Of a DNA stretch of 16,841 bases, positions 1 through 8,336 are shown in pieces. Made by a program: the position numbers and the translations under genes. Source of the DNA: an uncultured Oscillospiraceae bacterium (lineage in GTDB: Bacteria; Bacillota; Clostridia; Oscillospirales; Ruminococcaceae). The notes under the pieces were generated by a model. That model ran no database searches. It had not been told where the DNA came from and saw nothing but the letters and a program-made list of their open reading frames with translations. The stretch is from NCBI GenBank assembly GCA_934457235.1, contig CAKSHT010000034.1, forward strand, positions 1 to 16,841, given 5' to 3'. Numbering within the stretch: the stretch's first letter is position 1; each line of letters begins with the position of its first letter.

Positions 1-475
1 AGATTATCTAGTATGCCAATATCCCATTTTTATCCACATATACACGCCACCTCAAAATCATCACATGTGTATTATAACACAGGTGAGTAAGTAAAATTTT
101 TGAAGGTACAATATGGATTTCAGATCAAAACAGGCGTCTAAGCATTGTCTTTTTTGCAGGATTTACATATTATCATGTCATCACAAATTCACTTTTCAAA
201 AAAGAAACGCACGAAGATTATATAAGAACATTGCAATAAAAGCATTAAAATTTTATATCGATATTTGTTTTCCAAAAAGAGTTCATTTTTTAAGATAGTT
301 TTTTGACTTTTTACAAAATGGAGTTTATTATTATAGGAATATAATACAAAATATGTATCTTAATAAAAACATGGATTATCGGTAAATGAATTACTATATT
401 CACAATTTCTTCATAGTTAAGTACTCATAAACAGCGGACGTGGCTTGCCTGTAAGACATTTTGTTCGTTCCGGTA
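1..475. other. AT-rich non-coding stretch
   Basis: No convincing gene is visible. A 61-codon frame at 113-298 has a random, Phe/Lys/Cys-rich composition and no family resemblance. The only structure seen is an imperfect inverted repeat at 62-85, with 9-bp arms matching at 8 positions around ATTATA. The base composition is clearly AT-richer than the right half of the window, which fits foreign DNA or a mobile-element interior. Confidence 0.5.
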
Positions 476-504
476 TTGATTTTATACATGTATAGATATA
501 TAAT
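476..504 (+). promoter_or_regulatory. Sigma-A-type promoter with a palindrome in its spacer
   Basis: A -35 TTGATT (476-481) and a -10 TATAAT (499-504) lie exactly 17 bp apart, 45 bp before the start codon at 549. The spacer contains the perfect 12-bp palindrome TATACATGTATA (483-494), well placed for a repressor dimer to block polymerase. The promoter is seen directly; the operator role is inferred. Confidence 0.65.
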
Positions 505-548
505 TTATACAGGTGCATTATAGACTACTAAAACTGGAGGAACTCAAT

Positions 549-1484
549 ATGAGTGATCAGAACAACAGGCTTGTTCCATTTCGAATAGGCTCTGCCCCTG
601 AATCAGAAATGATTGAATATAATATGAACCATCAGCAGCAATTTTCTGGCATTACTGGCAATTCTCCTTCGATGCTAAATTCTCAGCAAATATCCCCGGT
701 AGTCACTCAGTATCCAAATCCATACCCTGGTGGACCTGCTTTTCCGCCACCGCAGATATTGGCAATACCGAGACCCATTGCAGTTGACCATAATGCCACT
801 ACCGTGTCTGGAACCAGATTAAGTGTAAATCATCAGGAGAATACAATTGAAATCATCACACCGAAATACAAAGAAAAAAGTACTTTATACAACACAGGAG
901 CAATACAAACAGTCCCTCAAAACAGCTGCCACATCAAAATAATTGGTCACGGTGTTTTTATAGTAGAAAGCGTAATTGAAAACGAAAACAGCGTGCAGTA
1001 TGTGAATATCAAAGTGAACAACGAAACTACGTTCACTATTCCGATGGAATTGATAGACCAGCAAAGCAATAAGGTGATCATTGCGTTCAGTTCAGCCGGG
1101 CTGGCGATAAACAAAAAATACAAGCATGAATTGTGTGAATATATCAAGTATATGTGCATGCAGTTCATGCCGGAAAAAATACACCAGGGGTTCTACTTTG
1201 ACCAGGAAGGAACACTACATCACCAGAATGAAAGTCAGATTCTCCGTGAGGAGTATGATATCAACGAAGCAATCAGGGATTTCTCGCTAAAAGTAAGATC
1301 TTCATCTGAAGCATTTTCTGACTGGTTCTACACATTTCTCCTCTTTGAATTGCTGGCTGCAAGCGCCTCAATGACCCTACTCAGGGAATTCGGACTGTCA
1401 TATCCGCTGATAGTTTTCTGGACTGATAACGTAAACGGCGCATACAGCAATCTAATGTCATTATTTGCGAACGGCATCAGATAA
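549..1484 (+). CDS. Unrecognised protein with Pro/Gln-rich N-terminus, in frame with the ATPase downstream
   Basis: This is a 311-residue protein of unknown function. The start at 549 is preferred over an upstream ATG at 513 because GGAGG sits 8-9 bp before it. The first ~90 residues are rich in Gln, Asn, Ser and Pro and look disordered. Residues ~90-230 look like a folded alpha/beta domain. The end contains a hydrophobic stretch (DWFYTFLLFELLAASASM) followed by YPLIVFWTDN. That layout faintly recalls DUF927-type helicase-like proteins of mobile elements, but there is no recognisable P-loop, so this is only a guess. The frame stops at a TAA (1482-1484), then stays open in the same frame into the next gene. 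The protein may therefore be the front half of a longer one, cut by a nonsense change or read through. Confidence 0.6.
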   Translation: MSDQNNRLVPFRIGSAPESEMIEYNMNHQQQFSGITGNSPSMLNSQQISPVVTQYPNPYPGGPAFPPPQILAIPRPIAVDHNATTVSGTRLSVNHQENTIEIITPKYKEKSTLYNTGAIQTVPQNSCHIKIIGHGVFIVESVIENENSVQYVNIKVNNETTFTIPMELIDQQSNKVIIAFSSAGLAINKKYKHELCEYIKYMCMQFMPEKIHQGFYFDQEGTLHHQNESQILREEYDINEAIRDFSLKVRSSSEAFSDWFYTFLLFELLAASASMTLLREFGLSYPLIVFWTDNVNGAYSNLMSLFANGIR

Positions 1485-1499
1485 ACTCTTCCTGAAAAG

Positions 1500-3380
1500 A
1501 TGAAAGTTTGCGACTACTATCATGCAACAGACCGATTCATTCCAGTTATCATTGACAAGAATCACTATACGGGCAACATAAAAACCAAGGCTAATGACTT
1601 TATAAGCGCACATTCTGAAAATATCGTATACGCCACTTCCCTGCCACTCATAGTCACATCGGACGTCAGCTTATTCAAAAACAGCAACGTTATGCTTATC
1701 CCATGGGAAAAGCTGAATGTTCGTAACAGCGAAAAAGCCTACAATGCATTTCAGAAAACAATCCTGCAAAAAAAAGGAATGAACAAATTCTCAATTTCAG
1801 AACGGCTTGAGGCATTATCAGAAGAGTTTAAGAAACCCATGCTGCGATTTCTGGGTATAATAAGTGATCTGGTAAATGTAAATGAATCCACACGCATGCA
1901 ATATATCGACTTTATTATGTCACTTTGCTTCAATCCCAGTACTGATATTGTAAAAAAATTTCTCAAAACTCTTATTTCATTAGATCACACAACAAAATCT
2001 ATAAAATACGAACGTAAAACCTCTTCTTCAGAATATAATAAAAATGTAGTGTTTTACGATAACAGCCTTATTTTACTCAATAGTGCCTTGTTCTCTGAAC
2101 TCTCCAAAATATCAGGTACATCACCTGATATGATGAAAAAAGAACTTGCTGAAAGGCGAATGCTGAGAATAAACAGCCAAGGCTACCAGTACAATGTTTC
2201 ATTCAGGAATAACACTAGTTGTTACATGTATGCTATTGACCAGGCAGAAACATTCGGGATATTCAACACCCGATTCCAGGCGTCAGCTTTTATTGCAAGA
2301 AAACCGGACACAATGATACAGCTTGGAAAAGCACACAGCCCGTGTGACGACACAGATATATTCTACACTTTTGACAGGACGCCATCTGACAACAATCAGC
2401 ACTGCATTATATTCGGAAAATCCGGCAGCGGTAAAACCACCCTCATGAAAAGGATGATATGCGGGTTTGTTGAAAATGGCATCGGCTGTATTGTTATAGA
2501 CTCCAAGCAGGATTACAAGCAGCTTACAGGCGAACACTTCCAGCATATACGCATAGGTGGAGAGGAAGGCTTCATGCCGTGTCATGAGATAAATCTTGAT
2601 ACCATCATATCCTTTGCGGAATGCCTTGACACAGGCTTTACGCCATATCAGAAGCAAATGCTGAGAAGCAAGTGTTCTCAGTTTAACCATGAACATTTCA
2701 ACAGCGTTGAAGGATTCATCGACGCCTGTCTGGATAATTTAAAGTCGGTAAAGCACGGCGAAATCCGTGATGTACTTGAAAATATAAAAGCAGACCCTAT
2801 AAGCCACGGAAAGCGGCTTGACTGGAAAGATCTCCTTCAGAACGGAAAAGCAACCATTTTTGATGTTGATTACGACCAGTTCATCACCGACACGACATTA
2901 AAACCCATAGTAAATTCAATGCTGATGAGTTTCCTGAATTACAAGATATCAGTACCCGACGACAACAACTGTGTTCTCATGATAGATGAAGCAAGGAACT
3001 ACGATATCGGTACGGGTTCAGCCATCAGCAAAATTCTGACTCAGCTGCGTTCAAAGCACGTGGCATGTTTCCTTGCATCTCAGTTTATGTCGTATGAGAA
3101 CGGAGCGAAAGTTCCGAACGTGATAAGTCAATGCGATACCAAAATCATTTTTAATACGACGGATTCAAAATTCATCAACAATCTGTTGCAGCTTAATCAG
3201 GAGAACAAAAAGGCAGTAAACGATGAGCTTGCTTCTTTACATACTGGTGAAGCACTGACATGCAATTATGAGGGAACTACCATCGCTTCTGCAAGGGACT
3301 ATCTCAGTCATATCATACGTGTATCGCTATCAAACTTTTCTGCTGATGATTACCCGGAACTTTTCGGTACAACATTATAA
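1500..3380 (+). CDS. HerA/VirB4-like P-loop ATPase of a mobile element
   Basis: This 626-residue protein belongs to the HerA/FtsK/VirB4 group of DNA- or substrate-pumping ATPases, which work as membrane or DNA-associated hexamers in conjugation and related processes. Walker A is GKSGSGKT (residues 306-313). Walker B is CVLMIDEARNY (491-501, acidic pair D496-E497). Family-like landmarks between and after them include IGCIVIDSKQDYKQL and the stretch LRSKHVACFLASQF. Residues 1-300 are not recognised. The ATG at 1500 has only a weak GAAAAG immediately before it, and the five codons between the upstream TAA and this ATG are open in the same frame. Translation may thus depend on reinitiation, or the protein may be the back part of a ~943-residue original. 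A serine recombinase lies 87 bp downstream, which supports an integrative element. Whether it serves conjugation or another DNA-handling role cannot be told. Confidence 0.75.
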   Translation: MKVCDYYHATDRFIPVIIDKNHYTGNIKTKANDFISAHSENIVYATSLPLIVTSDVSLFKNSNVMLIPWEKLNVRNSEKAYNAFQKTILQKKGMNKFSISERLEALSEEFKKPMLRFLGIISDLVNVNESTRMQYIDFIMSLCFNPSTDIVKKFLKTLISLDHTTKSIKYERKTSSSEYNKNVVFYDNSLILLNSALFSELSKISGTSPDMMKKELAERRMLRINSQGYQYNVSFRNNTSCYMYAIDQAETFGIFNTRFQASAFIARKPDTMIQLGKAHSPCDDTDIFYTFDRTPSDNNQHCIIFGKSGSGKTTLMKRMICGFVENGIGCIVIDSKQDYKQLTGEHFQHIRIGGEEGFMPCHEINLDTIISFAECLDTGFTPYQKQMLRSKCSQFNHEHFNSVEGFIDACLDNLKSVKHGEIRDVLENIKADPISHGKRLDWKDLLQNGKATIFDVDYDQFITDTTLKPIVNSMLMSFLNYKISVPDDNNCVLMIDEARNYDIGTGSAISKILTQLRSKHVACFLASQFMSYENGAKVPNVISQCDTKIIFNTTDSKFINNLLQLNQENKKAVNDELASLHTGEALTCNYEGTTIASARDYLSHIIRVSLSNFSADDYPELFGTTL

Positions 3381-3408
3381 TTTTCTGTCAGATACTCTCC
3401 ATAAAATC

Positions 3409-3437
3409 TTGACGATATAGTTTTCGCACACTATAAT
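3409..3437 (+). promoter_or_regulatory. Sigma-A-type promoter of the recombinase
   Basis: TTGACG (3409-3414) and TATAAT (3432-3437) are separated by 17 bp, an almost perfect vegetative promoter. A GAAAGGAG ribosome site follows at 3454-3461, before ATG 3468. The recombinase therefore has its own promoter, separate from the ATPase gene upstream. Confidence 0.75.
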
Positions 3438-3467
3438 AGTAAGTAGAACCAAAGAAAGGAGCCGCTC

Positions 3468-4928
3468 ATGAAGATCGCAATATATTCCCGAAAATCGAAA
3501 TTCACCGGCAAGGGCGAGAGTATCGAAAACCAGGTAGTACTCTGCCGGGAGTACATTCAGCGGAATATCCCTGATGCAAAGGACAGCGATATTCTGGTGT
3601 ACGAGGACGAGGGATTCTCTGCGAAAAACCTTGACCGTCCGCAGTTCCGGATGATGATGCAGAGTGCACGGAAACAGCCATTCGACTATATCGTGGTCTA
3701 TCGGCTTGACCGTATCAGCAGAAATGTCGGAGATTTCGCAACGCTCATCGAAGAACTGAACGGCATGAATACCGCGTTTATATGCATAAAGGAACAGTTC
3801 GATACCTCCACGCCAATGGGCAGGGCTATGATGAATATTGCAGCCGTTTTCGCTCAGCTTGAACGTGAAACCATCGCTGAACGTGTGCGTGATAATCTGG
3901 TGCTTCTGGCACGGACCGGCCGCTGGCTGGGTGGAGTAACTCCCCTGGGATTTGTCGGAGAAAAGACCGCTGTTACGGACGCCGAGGGCAAAAGCCGCTC
4001 CGCTTACAAGCTGTCCGTAGTTGACGATGAGATGAGCAGAGTACGCACGATTTACGCTAAGTTCCTTGAATTTCAGTCGCTTACAAAGGCCGCAACATGG
4101 TGTATCCAGAACAACATAAAGACCCGCGAGGGAAGCGAATTCCGCATGAGAACTGTCCGGGATATTCTCACGAATCCGGTGTACTGCACCGCGGACGAAG
4201 CCGCATTCGACTACTTCACAAAGCTTGGCAGCGACGTCTGCTTTGAACGTGAAAAAGCAGACGGAAAGCACGGTCTTATGCCGTTCCACAGGACTGAACA
4301 GAACGGAAAGAAACAGCTCCGGCTTCCCCCGGAGGAATGGATAATCTCCCTCGGAAAGCACAAGCCGATAATCCCCTCGGAAGAGTGGATAAAAGCGCAG
4401 GAAATAATCAGCGGCAACGCCGGAAAGAGTTTCTACCGTCCTGTCAGAAATCAGGTTTCAGTATTTTCCGGGCTTGTACGCTGTGCCAACTGCGGTTCCA
4501 TAATGCGCCCACGGATAAACAGCAACGCACGCCGTGAAGCTGACGGTTCACAGACTTTCTACTATATGTGCGAATTAAAGGAACGTTCCCGTTTAAAGAA
4601 ATGCCAGATGTGCAACGTCAACGGAAATGTACTTGACAAGCTTCTCTGCGATGAGATAATGAATTTCAACAAGCTGAGTTCAAATGTTGAAAAAATCTTC
4701 ATCACCCCTGCTCAAACCGCCTGCGCAGCTTCTCTAAAGCCTTTTTCTCTATGCGCGAAATGTAACTCCGCGAGATTTTCAGCTGCTTCGCTATCTCTCG
4801 CTGGGTCATCGCTTCGCAGACGTATCCCCTCCCGTCCCGTATCCCGTAGCGCTTGCAGATTATCTCCTTTTCCCGCTCGTCAAGCTCCTCCTCAATGTAT
4901 CTGTACAGCTTCTGCGAATTTATCCTGA
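3468..4928 (+). CDS. Large serine recombinase with its C-terminus replaced by antisense sigK codons
   Basis: Large serine recombinases integrate and excise mobile DNA through a phosphoserine-DNA intermediate. The catalytic domain is at residues ~1-150: IAIYSRKS carries the nucleophile Ser7, YRLDRISRN (78-86) follows, and QLERETIAERVRDN (130-143) begins the long helix. A recombinase DNA-binding domain follows (~150-310; KAATWCIQNNIKTREG, RMRTVRDILTNPVYC). A zinc ribbon has C339, C342, C368 and C379/C382. Family members then carry a coiled coil and usually exceed 500 residues. Here recognisable sequence stops near residue 411. The last ~75 residues are read antisense through sigK and are Ser/Ala/Pro/Arg-rich, so they are not native. 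The gene is therefore truncated or exchanged at its 3' end and may be inactive. Promoter and ribosome site are intact. It converges on sigK, as spoIVCA does next to the interrupted sigK of Bacillus skin elements. Confidence 0.85.
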   Translation: MKIAIYSRKSKFTGKGESIENQVVLCREYIQRNIPDAKDSDILVYEDEGFSAKNLDRPQFRMMMQSARKQPFDYIVVYRLDRISRNVGDFATLIEELNGMNTAFICIKEQFDTSTPMGRAMMNIAAVFAQLERETIAERVRDNLVLLARTGRWLGGVTPLGFVGEKTAVTDAEGKSRSAYKLSVVDDEMSRVRTIYAKFLEFQSLTKAATWCIQNNIKTREGSEFRMRTVRDILTNPVYCTADEAAFDYFTKLGSDVCFEREKADGKHGLMPFHRTEQNGKKQLRLPPEEWIISLGKHKPIIPSEEWIKAQEIISGNAGKSFYRPVRNQVSVFSGLVRCANCGSIMRPRINSNARREADGSQTFYYMCELKERSRLKKCQMCNVNGNVLDKLLCDEIMNFNKLSSNVEKIFITPAQTACAASLKPFSLCAKCNSARFSAASLSLAGSSLRRRIPSRPVSRSACRLSPFPARQAPPQCICTASANLS

Positions 4929-5418
4929 GCTCCGTTTCCTCCTCAATATTCACATTGCTTGCCAGTATATCCGCTATCGTCAGCGTGTTTCCCTCGCTGT
5001 CCGTTTCCAGCGGCTCGTTTATGTAGACCTCGCTCTGCTGGTGCTTTATCTTCCGAAAGTGCATTTTTATTTGGTTATCTATGCATCTTGAAGCGTAGGT
5101 AGAAAAGTGGCTGCCTTTCTTATAATCAAAAGTCTCCGCCGCTCGGATAAGCCCTATGGTTCCGATGGAAATAAGGTCGTCTGCGTCCTGCTGACCGCCG
5201 CGAATATATTCGGGATAGTTTTTGTTCACGATATACGCAACTAACCGCAGATTGTGTTCAATGAGCGTATTACGCGCCTCGGCATCCCCAGCCGCGATCT
5301 TACGGATACACTCCTGCTCCTCAGCTTTGCTGAGCTGCTTCGGAAATGAACTTCTGGAATCAAGATGAAGCCCTATGAACAGCAAATTTTGCAGTGCGAA
5401 TTCTAACAAAGTAATCAT
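4702..5418 (-). CDS. sigK: Sporulation sigma factor, sigma-K type
   Basis: A 238-residue sigma-70-family factor, by family the late mother-cell sigma factor that directs spore coat and maturation genes. The start at 5418 is chosen over 5523 because AGGAGG precedes it. Residues 1-20 (MITLLEFALQNLLFIGLHLD) are hydrophobic, like the removable pro-sequence of sigma-K/sigma-E. SFPKQLSKAEEQ and EARNTLIEHNLRLVAYIV (48-65) follow, then region 2 (DADDLISIGTIGLIRAAETF, 78-97, and FSTYASRCIDNQI). Region 4.2 has the helix-turn-helix TQREIAKQLKISRSYISRIE (205-224). The gene looks complete, ending RRRFEQG with TGA at 4704-4702. Its stop lies exactly where the convergent recombinase loses homology. The divergent GNAT gene starts 125 bp away. 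Sigma-K versus sigma-E rests on the overall pattern; sigma-K is favoured. Confidence 0.85.
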   Translation of the reverse strand: MITLLEFALQNLLFIGLHLDSRSSFPKQLSKAEEQECIRKIAAGDAEARNTLIEHNLRLVAYIVNKNYPEYIRGGQQDADDLISIGTIGLIRAAETFDYKKGSHFSTYASRCIDNQIKMHFRKIKHQQSEVYINEPLETDSEGNTLTIADILASNVNIEEETELRINSQKLYRYIEEELDEREKEIICKRYGIRDGRGYVCEAMTQREIAKQLKISRSYISRIEKKALEKLRRRFEQG

Positions 5419-5481
5419 GTGCGTTCCTCCCGGTATTGATTTGTAAACTCTATTCACACCTGCTTGTATATTATTCACGGC

Positions 5482-5510
5482 TTGCAAATCAGAACGAAAT
5501 ATGTTACAAT
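5482..5510 (+). promoter_or_regulatory. Sigma-A-type promoter of the acetyltransferase gene
   Basis: TTGCAA (5482-5487) and TACAAT (5505-5510) are 17 bp apart. GGAGG at 5531-5535 then leads to ATG 5544. The same interval must also hold the divergent sigK promoter. I see no clear sigma-E/K-type boxes on the minus strand, only GTGAATA occurring twice. Confidence 0.65.
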
Positions 5511-5543
5511 GATATATCACCAATCAAAACGGAGGAAAAGCAC

Positions 5544-6086
5544 ATGGAAAATATCAGGTTTTATTCGCACAAAACTCCAATGCCGCGGGAGAAATTCTCG
5601 CAGCTATACAGTATCATGGAATACTCGTTCCCGCCGACAGAACGCGGCAGCGAGGCACTGCACTATGCCGAATATAACCGCCCGGAATTCCGCTGTATGT
5701 GCTACGAACCGGACGGCGTTCCGGTCGCATTCCTTAACTACTATGAGTTCAGCGGCGACAATATTATTTTTATAGAGCATTTTGCGGTGGATAGCAGCCT
5801 GCGCGGCAAAGGGACCGGCTCTGCAATGCTTAAGGAGCTTATGACCAGCGCCGCTGATTCACTGATAGTCCTTGAAGTCGAACCACCTGAGGGAAACGCG
5901 GAGAAGCGCCGTATCTCATTCTACCAGCGCATAGGACTTGTTTTCAATCCGGAAGAGTATTTCCAGCCGGAATTCTACGGGCTGTCTACGGCAATACCGC
6001 TGAACCTCATGACTAGCAGACCAATAGACGGCAAGCAGTTTGAAGCCGTCAAGTCGCTTATCCACCGCAAGGTCTACCGAAAATAA
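5544..6086 (+). CDS. GNAT-family N-acetyltransferase
   Basis: This 180-residue protein fits the GNAT fold, which moves an acetyl group from acetyl-CoA to an amine. The best evidence is IEHFAVDSSLRGKGTGSAML (77-96), a beta4 strand followed by the acetyl-CoA pyrophosphate loop R-G-K-G-T-G (87-92). Next come a beta5 strand (LIVLEVEPP) and the RRISFYQRIGLVF segment typical of the alpha4/beta6 end. The start at 5544 is set by GGAGGAAAAGCAC in front of it; an in-frame ATG at 5436 lies upstream of the promoter and is rejected. The gene is monocistronic, with its own promoter and terminator. Substrate cannot be predicted. Confidence 0.85.
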   Translation: MENIRFYSHKTPMPREKFSQLYSIMEYSFPPTERGSEALHYAEYNRPEFRCMCYEPDGVPVAFLNYYEFSGDNIIFIEHFAVDSSLRGKGTGSAMLKELMTSAADSLIVLEVEPPEGNAEKRRISFYQRIGLVFNPEEYFQPEFYGLSTAIPLNLMTSRPIDGKQFEAVKSLIHRKVYRK

Positions 6087-6145
6087 AAAATCCATGATAC
6101 CGGCATATTACCCAATTCCGAGCATGCCATATCACGGATTTTTAC
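6086..6145 (+). terminator. Terminator of the acetyltransferase gene
   Basis: AAAAATCCATGAT (6086-6098) pairs with ATCACGGATTTTT (6131-6143), with 12 of 13 positions matching. An inner GGCAT (6102-6106) / ATGCC (6124-6128) stem extends the hairpin. The right arm ends in five T. It begins at the stop codon of the GNAT gene. Confidence 0.55.
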
Positions 6146-6156
6146 TCTGTGACAAC

Positions 6157-6185
6157 GCAAAAACCGCCCTGCTTTACGCAGGGCG
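6157..6185 (-). terminator. Terminator of the gdhA operon
   Basis: A perfect 8-bp stem, CGCCCTGC (6165-6172) with GCAGGGCG (6178-6185), has a 5-nt loop. On the minus strand it is followed by GGTTTTTGCG. It starts 8 nt after the stop of the 60-residue ORF, so that ORF lies inside the gdhA transcript. The plus side is also T-rich, so it may work both ways. Confidence 0.75.
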
Positions 6186-6192
6186 ATCTGTT

Positions 6193-6375
6193 TTATTTGG
6201 TGTGGTCGAGGTTGAAGTCACAGTTCTCATGAAACTGCTTGCTCTCCTTTGCGCCCTTTCCCGGCTTTCTGTCACCGGGGTGAAGCTCGGTGTGCAGCTC
6301 AACGTCCTGAGATTTCTTGTTTCCGCGGACAAGATCTGCGTCCTGCTTCATCGTGTGATTTTTCTTTTCACTCAT
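6193..6375 (-). CDS. Small hydrophilic protein downstream of gdhA
   Basis: A 60-residue frame beginning MSEKKNHTMKQDADLVRGNK, extremely hydrophilic (Lys, Asp, Glu, His) with no hydrophobic core; probably disordered or nucleic-acid-binding. No family is recognised. Support for it being real is positional: it starts 18 nt after the gdhA stop and ends 8 nt before the terminator stem, filling the gap exactly. The ribosome site is weak (GGTGG four bases before ATG), so translational coupling to gdhA is likely if it is made. A link to glutamate metabolism is only inference from the shared transcript. Confidence 0.55.
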   Translation of the reverse strand: MSEKKNHTMKQDADLVRGNKKSQDVELHTELHPGDRKPGKGAKESKQFHENCDFNLDHTK

Positions 6376-6393
6376 AGCGCCACCGGCTCTTCA

Positions 6394-7833
<1,440 letters not shown>

Positions 7834-7848
7834 CTACGGTCTGTATTC

Positions 7849-7877
7849 ATTATACAACATGTTTTTCTATTTTGCAA
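7849..7877 (-). promoter_or_regulatory. gdhA promoter and leader
   Basis: On the minus strand TTGCAA (7877-7872) and TATAAT (7854-7849) are 17 bp apart. The ~95-nt leader is GC-rich and contains a short GGTAT/ATACC hairpin around 7784-7804. A CCGCC-TGC-GGAGG element followed by seven T (about 7763-7780) could act as a weak attenuator. The promoter is clear; the attenuator is speculative. Confidence 0.75.
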
Positions 7878-7953
7878 GATAGTTTTGAGATTTTTTCATG
7901 TGAAAAATGCTTTTTGTTTACTTACAACAATTCAAGTGCGTTCATATTGTACA

Positions 7954-8228
7954 TTATTCACAGTTAATTTTACTAAAAAATCCTGCAAAGCTGTTGAATT
8001 CCTGCAAATCAATGCAGAAATCCACCTCTTTTCCAGTTACGCGTTTTGTGCTCCGGCACACGCCGAACGGCATTGTTATGCCATTCTTTGTAGCTTTAAA
8101 GCCATGACCAACCAATGTGGATACTATTACCATGGGTGTCGGTTTACGCATTTTGAAATATCTGCGCAGGAAAGTTGCATTTTGTTATCCATTAAAAGGG
8201 AATCAATACCATTTACCGGAAGGCTCAT
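7954..8228 (-). pseudogene. Frameshifted relic of a small protein, function unknown
   Basis: Two protein-like frames on the minus strand join across a one-base shift. The first (from 8228) reads MSLPVNGIDSLLMDNKMQLS, then ADISK, before running to a stop. The second continues from about 8151 as MRKPTPMVIVSTLVGHGF and ends FAGFFSKINCE. Neither has a ribosome site and no family is recognised. The mixed, globular-looking composition makes a decayed gene of ~90 codons plausible. Chance frames in the 370-bp gap between the gdhA promoter and the 8250 promoter cannot be excluded; nothing else was seen in this gap. Confidence 0.3.
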
Positions 8229-8249
8229 CAAAAAAATTGCAGAAACTAC

Positions 8250-8279
8250 TTGACAATCACAAGCTACTTGTGATATAAT
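8250..8279 (+). promoter_or_regulatory. Promoter with palindromic operator for the XRE-ImmA operon
   Basis: TTGACA (8250-8255) and TATAAT (8274-8279) are 18 bp apart. The spacer is filled by a perfect inverted repeat, ATCACAAG-CTA-CTTGTGAT (8256-8274), whose last base is the first base of the -10 box. A half-site-like CTACTTG also occurs at 8246-8252, 18 bp before the copy at 8264-8270. A dimeric XRE repressor bound here would shut the promoter, and the third-from-right gene of the operon (8764) encodes such a protein. Binding is inferred. Confidence 0.8.
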
Positions 8280-8336
8280 CTGTTCATAGAATCAATTTTC
8301 ATGAACGCTGAAAATATGAACAAGGAAGTGGTGAAC

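Noticed and set aside
113..298. 61-codon frame in the left AT-rich stretch
   Set aside because: It has only a short GAAGG before the ATG, a random Phe/Lys/Cys-rich composition, no promoter tied to it and no recognisable motif; AT-rich DNA readily gives such frames.
3375..4361. 328-codon minus-strand frame opposite the recombinase
   Set aside because: It is antisense to a gene with clear catalytic and zinc-ribbon motifs, and it has no ribosome site or family pattern.
470..5442. 13-bp direct repeat CCGGTATTGATTT at 470-482 and 5430-5442, considered as attachment sites of the left element
   Set aside because: A shared 13-mer is expected about once or twice by chance in a window of this size, the repeat lies beyond intact sigK rather than at the recombinase junction, and the flanks do not match.
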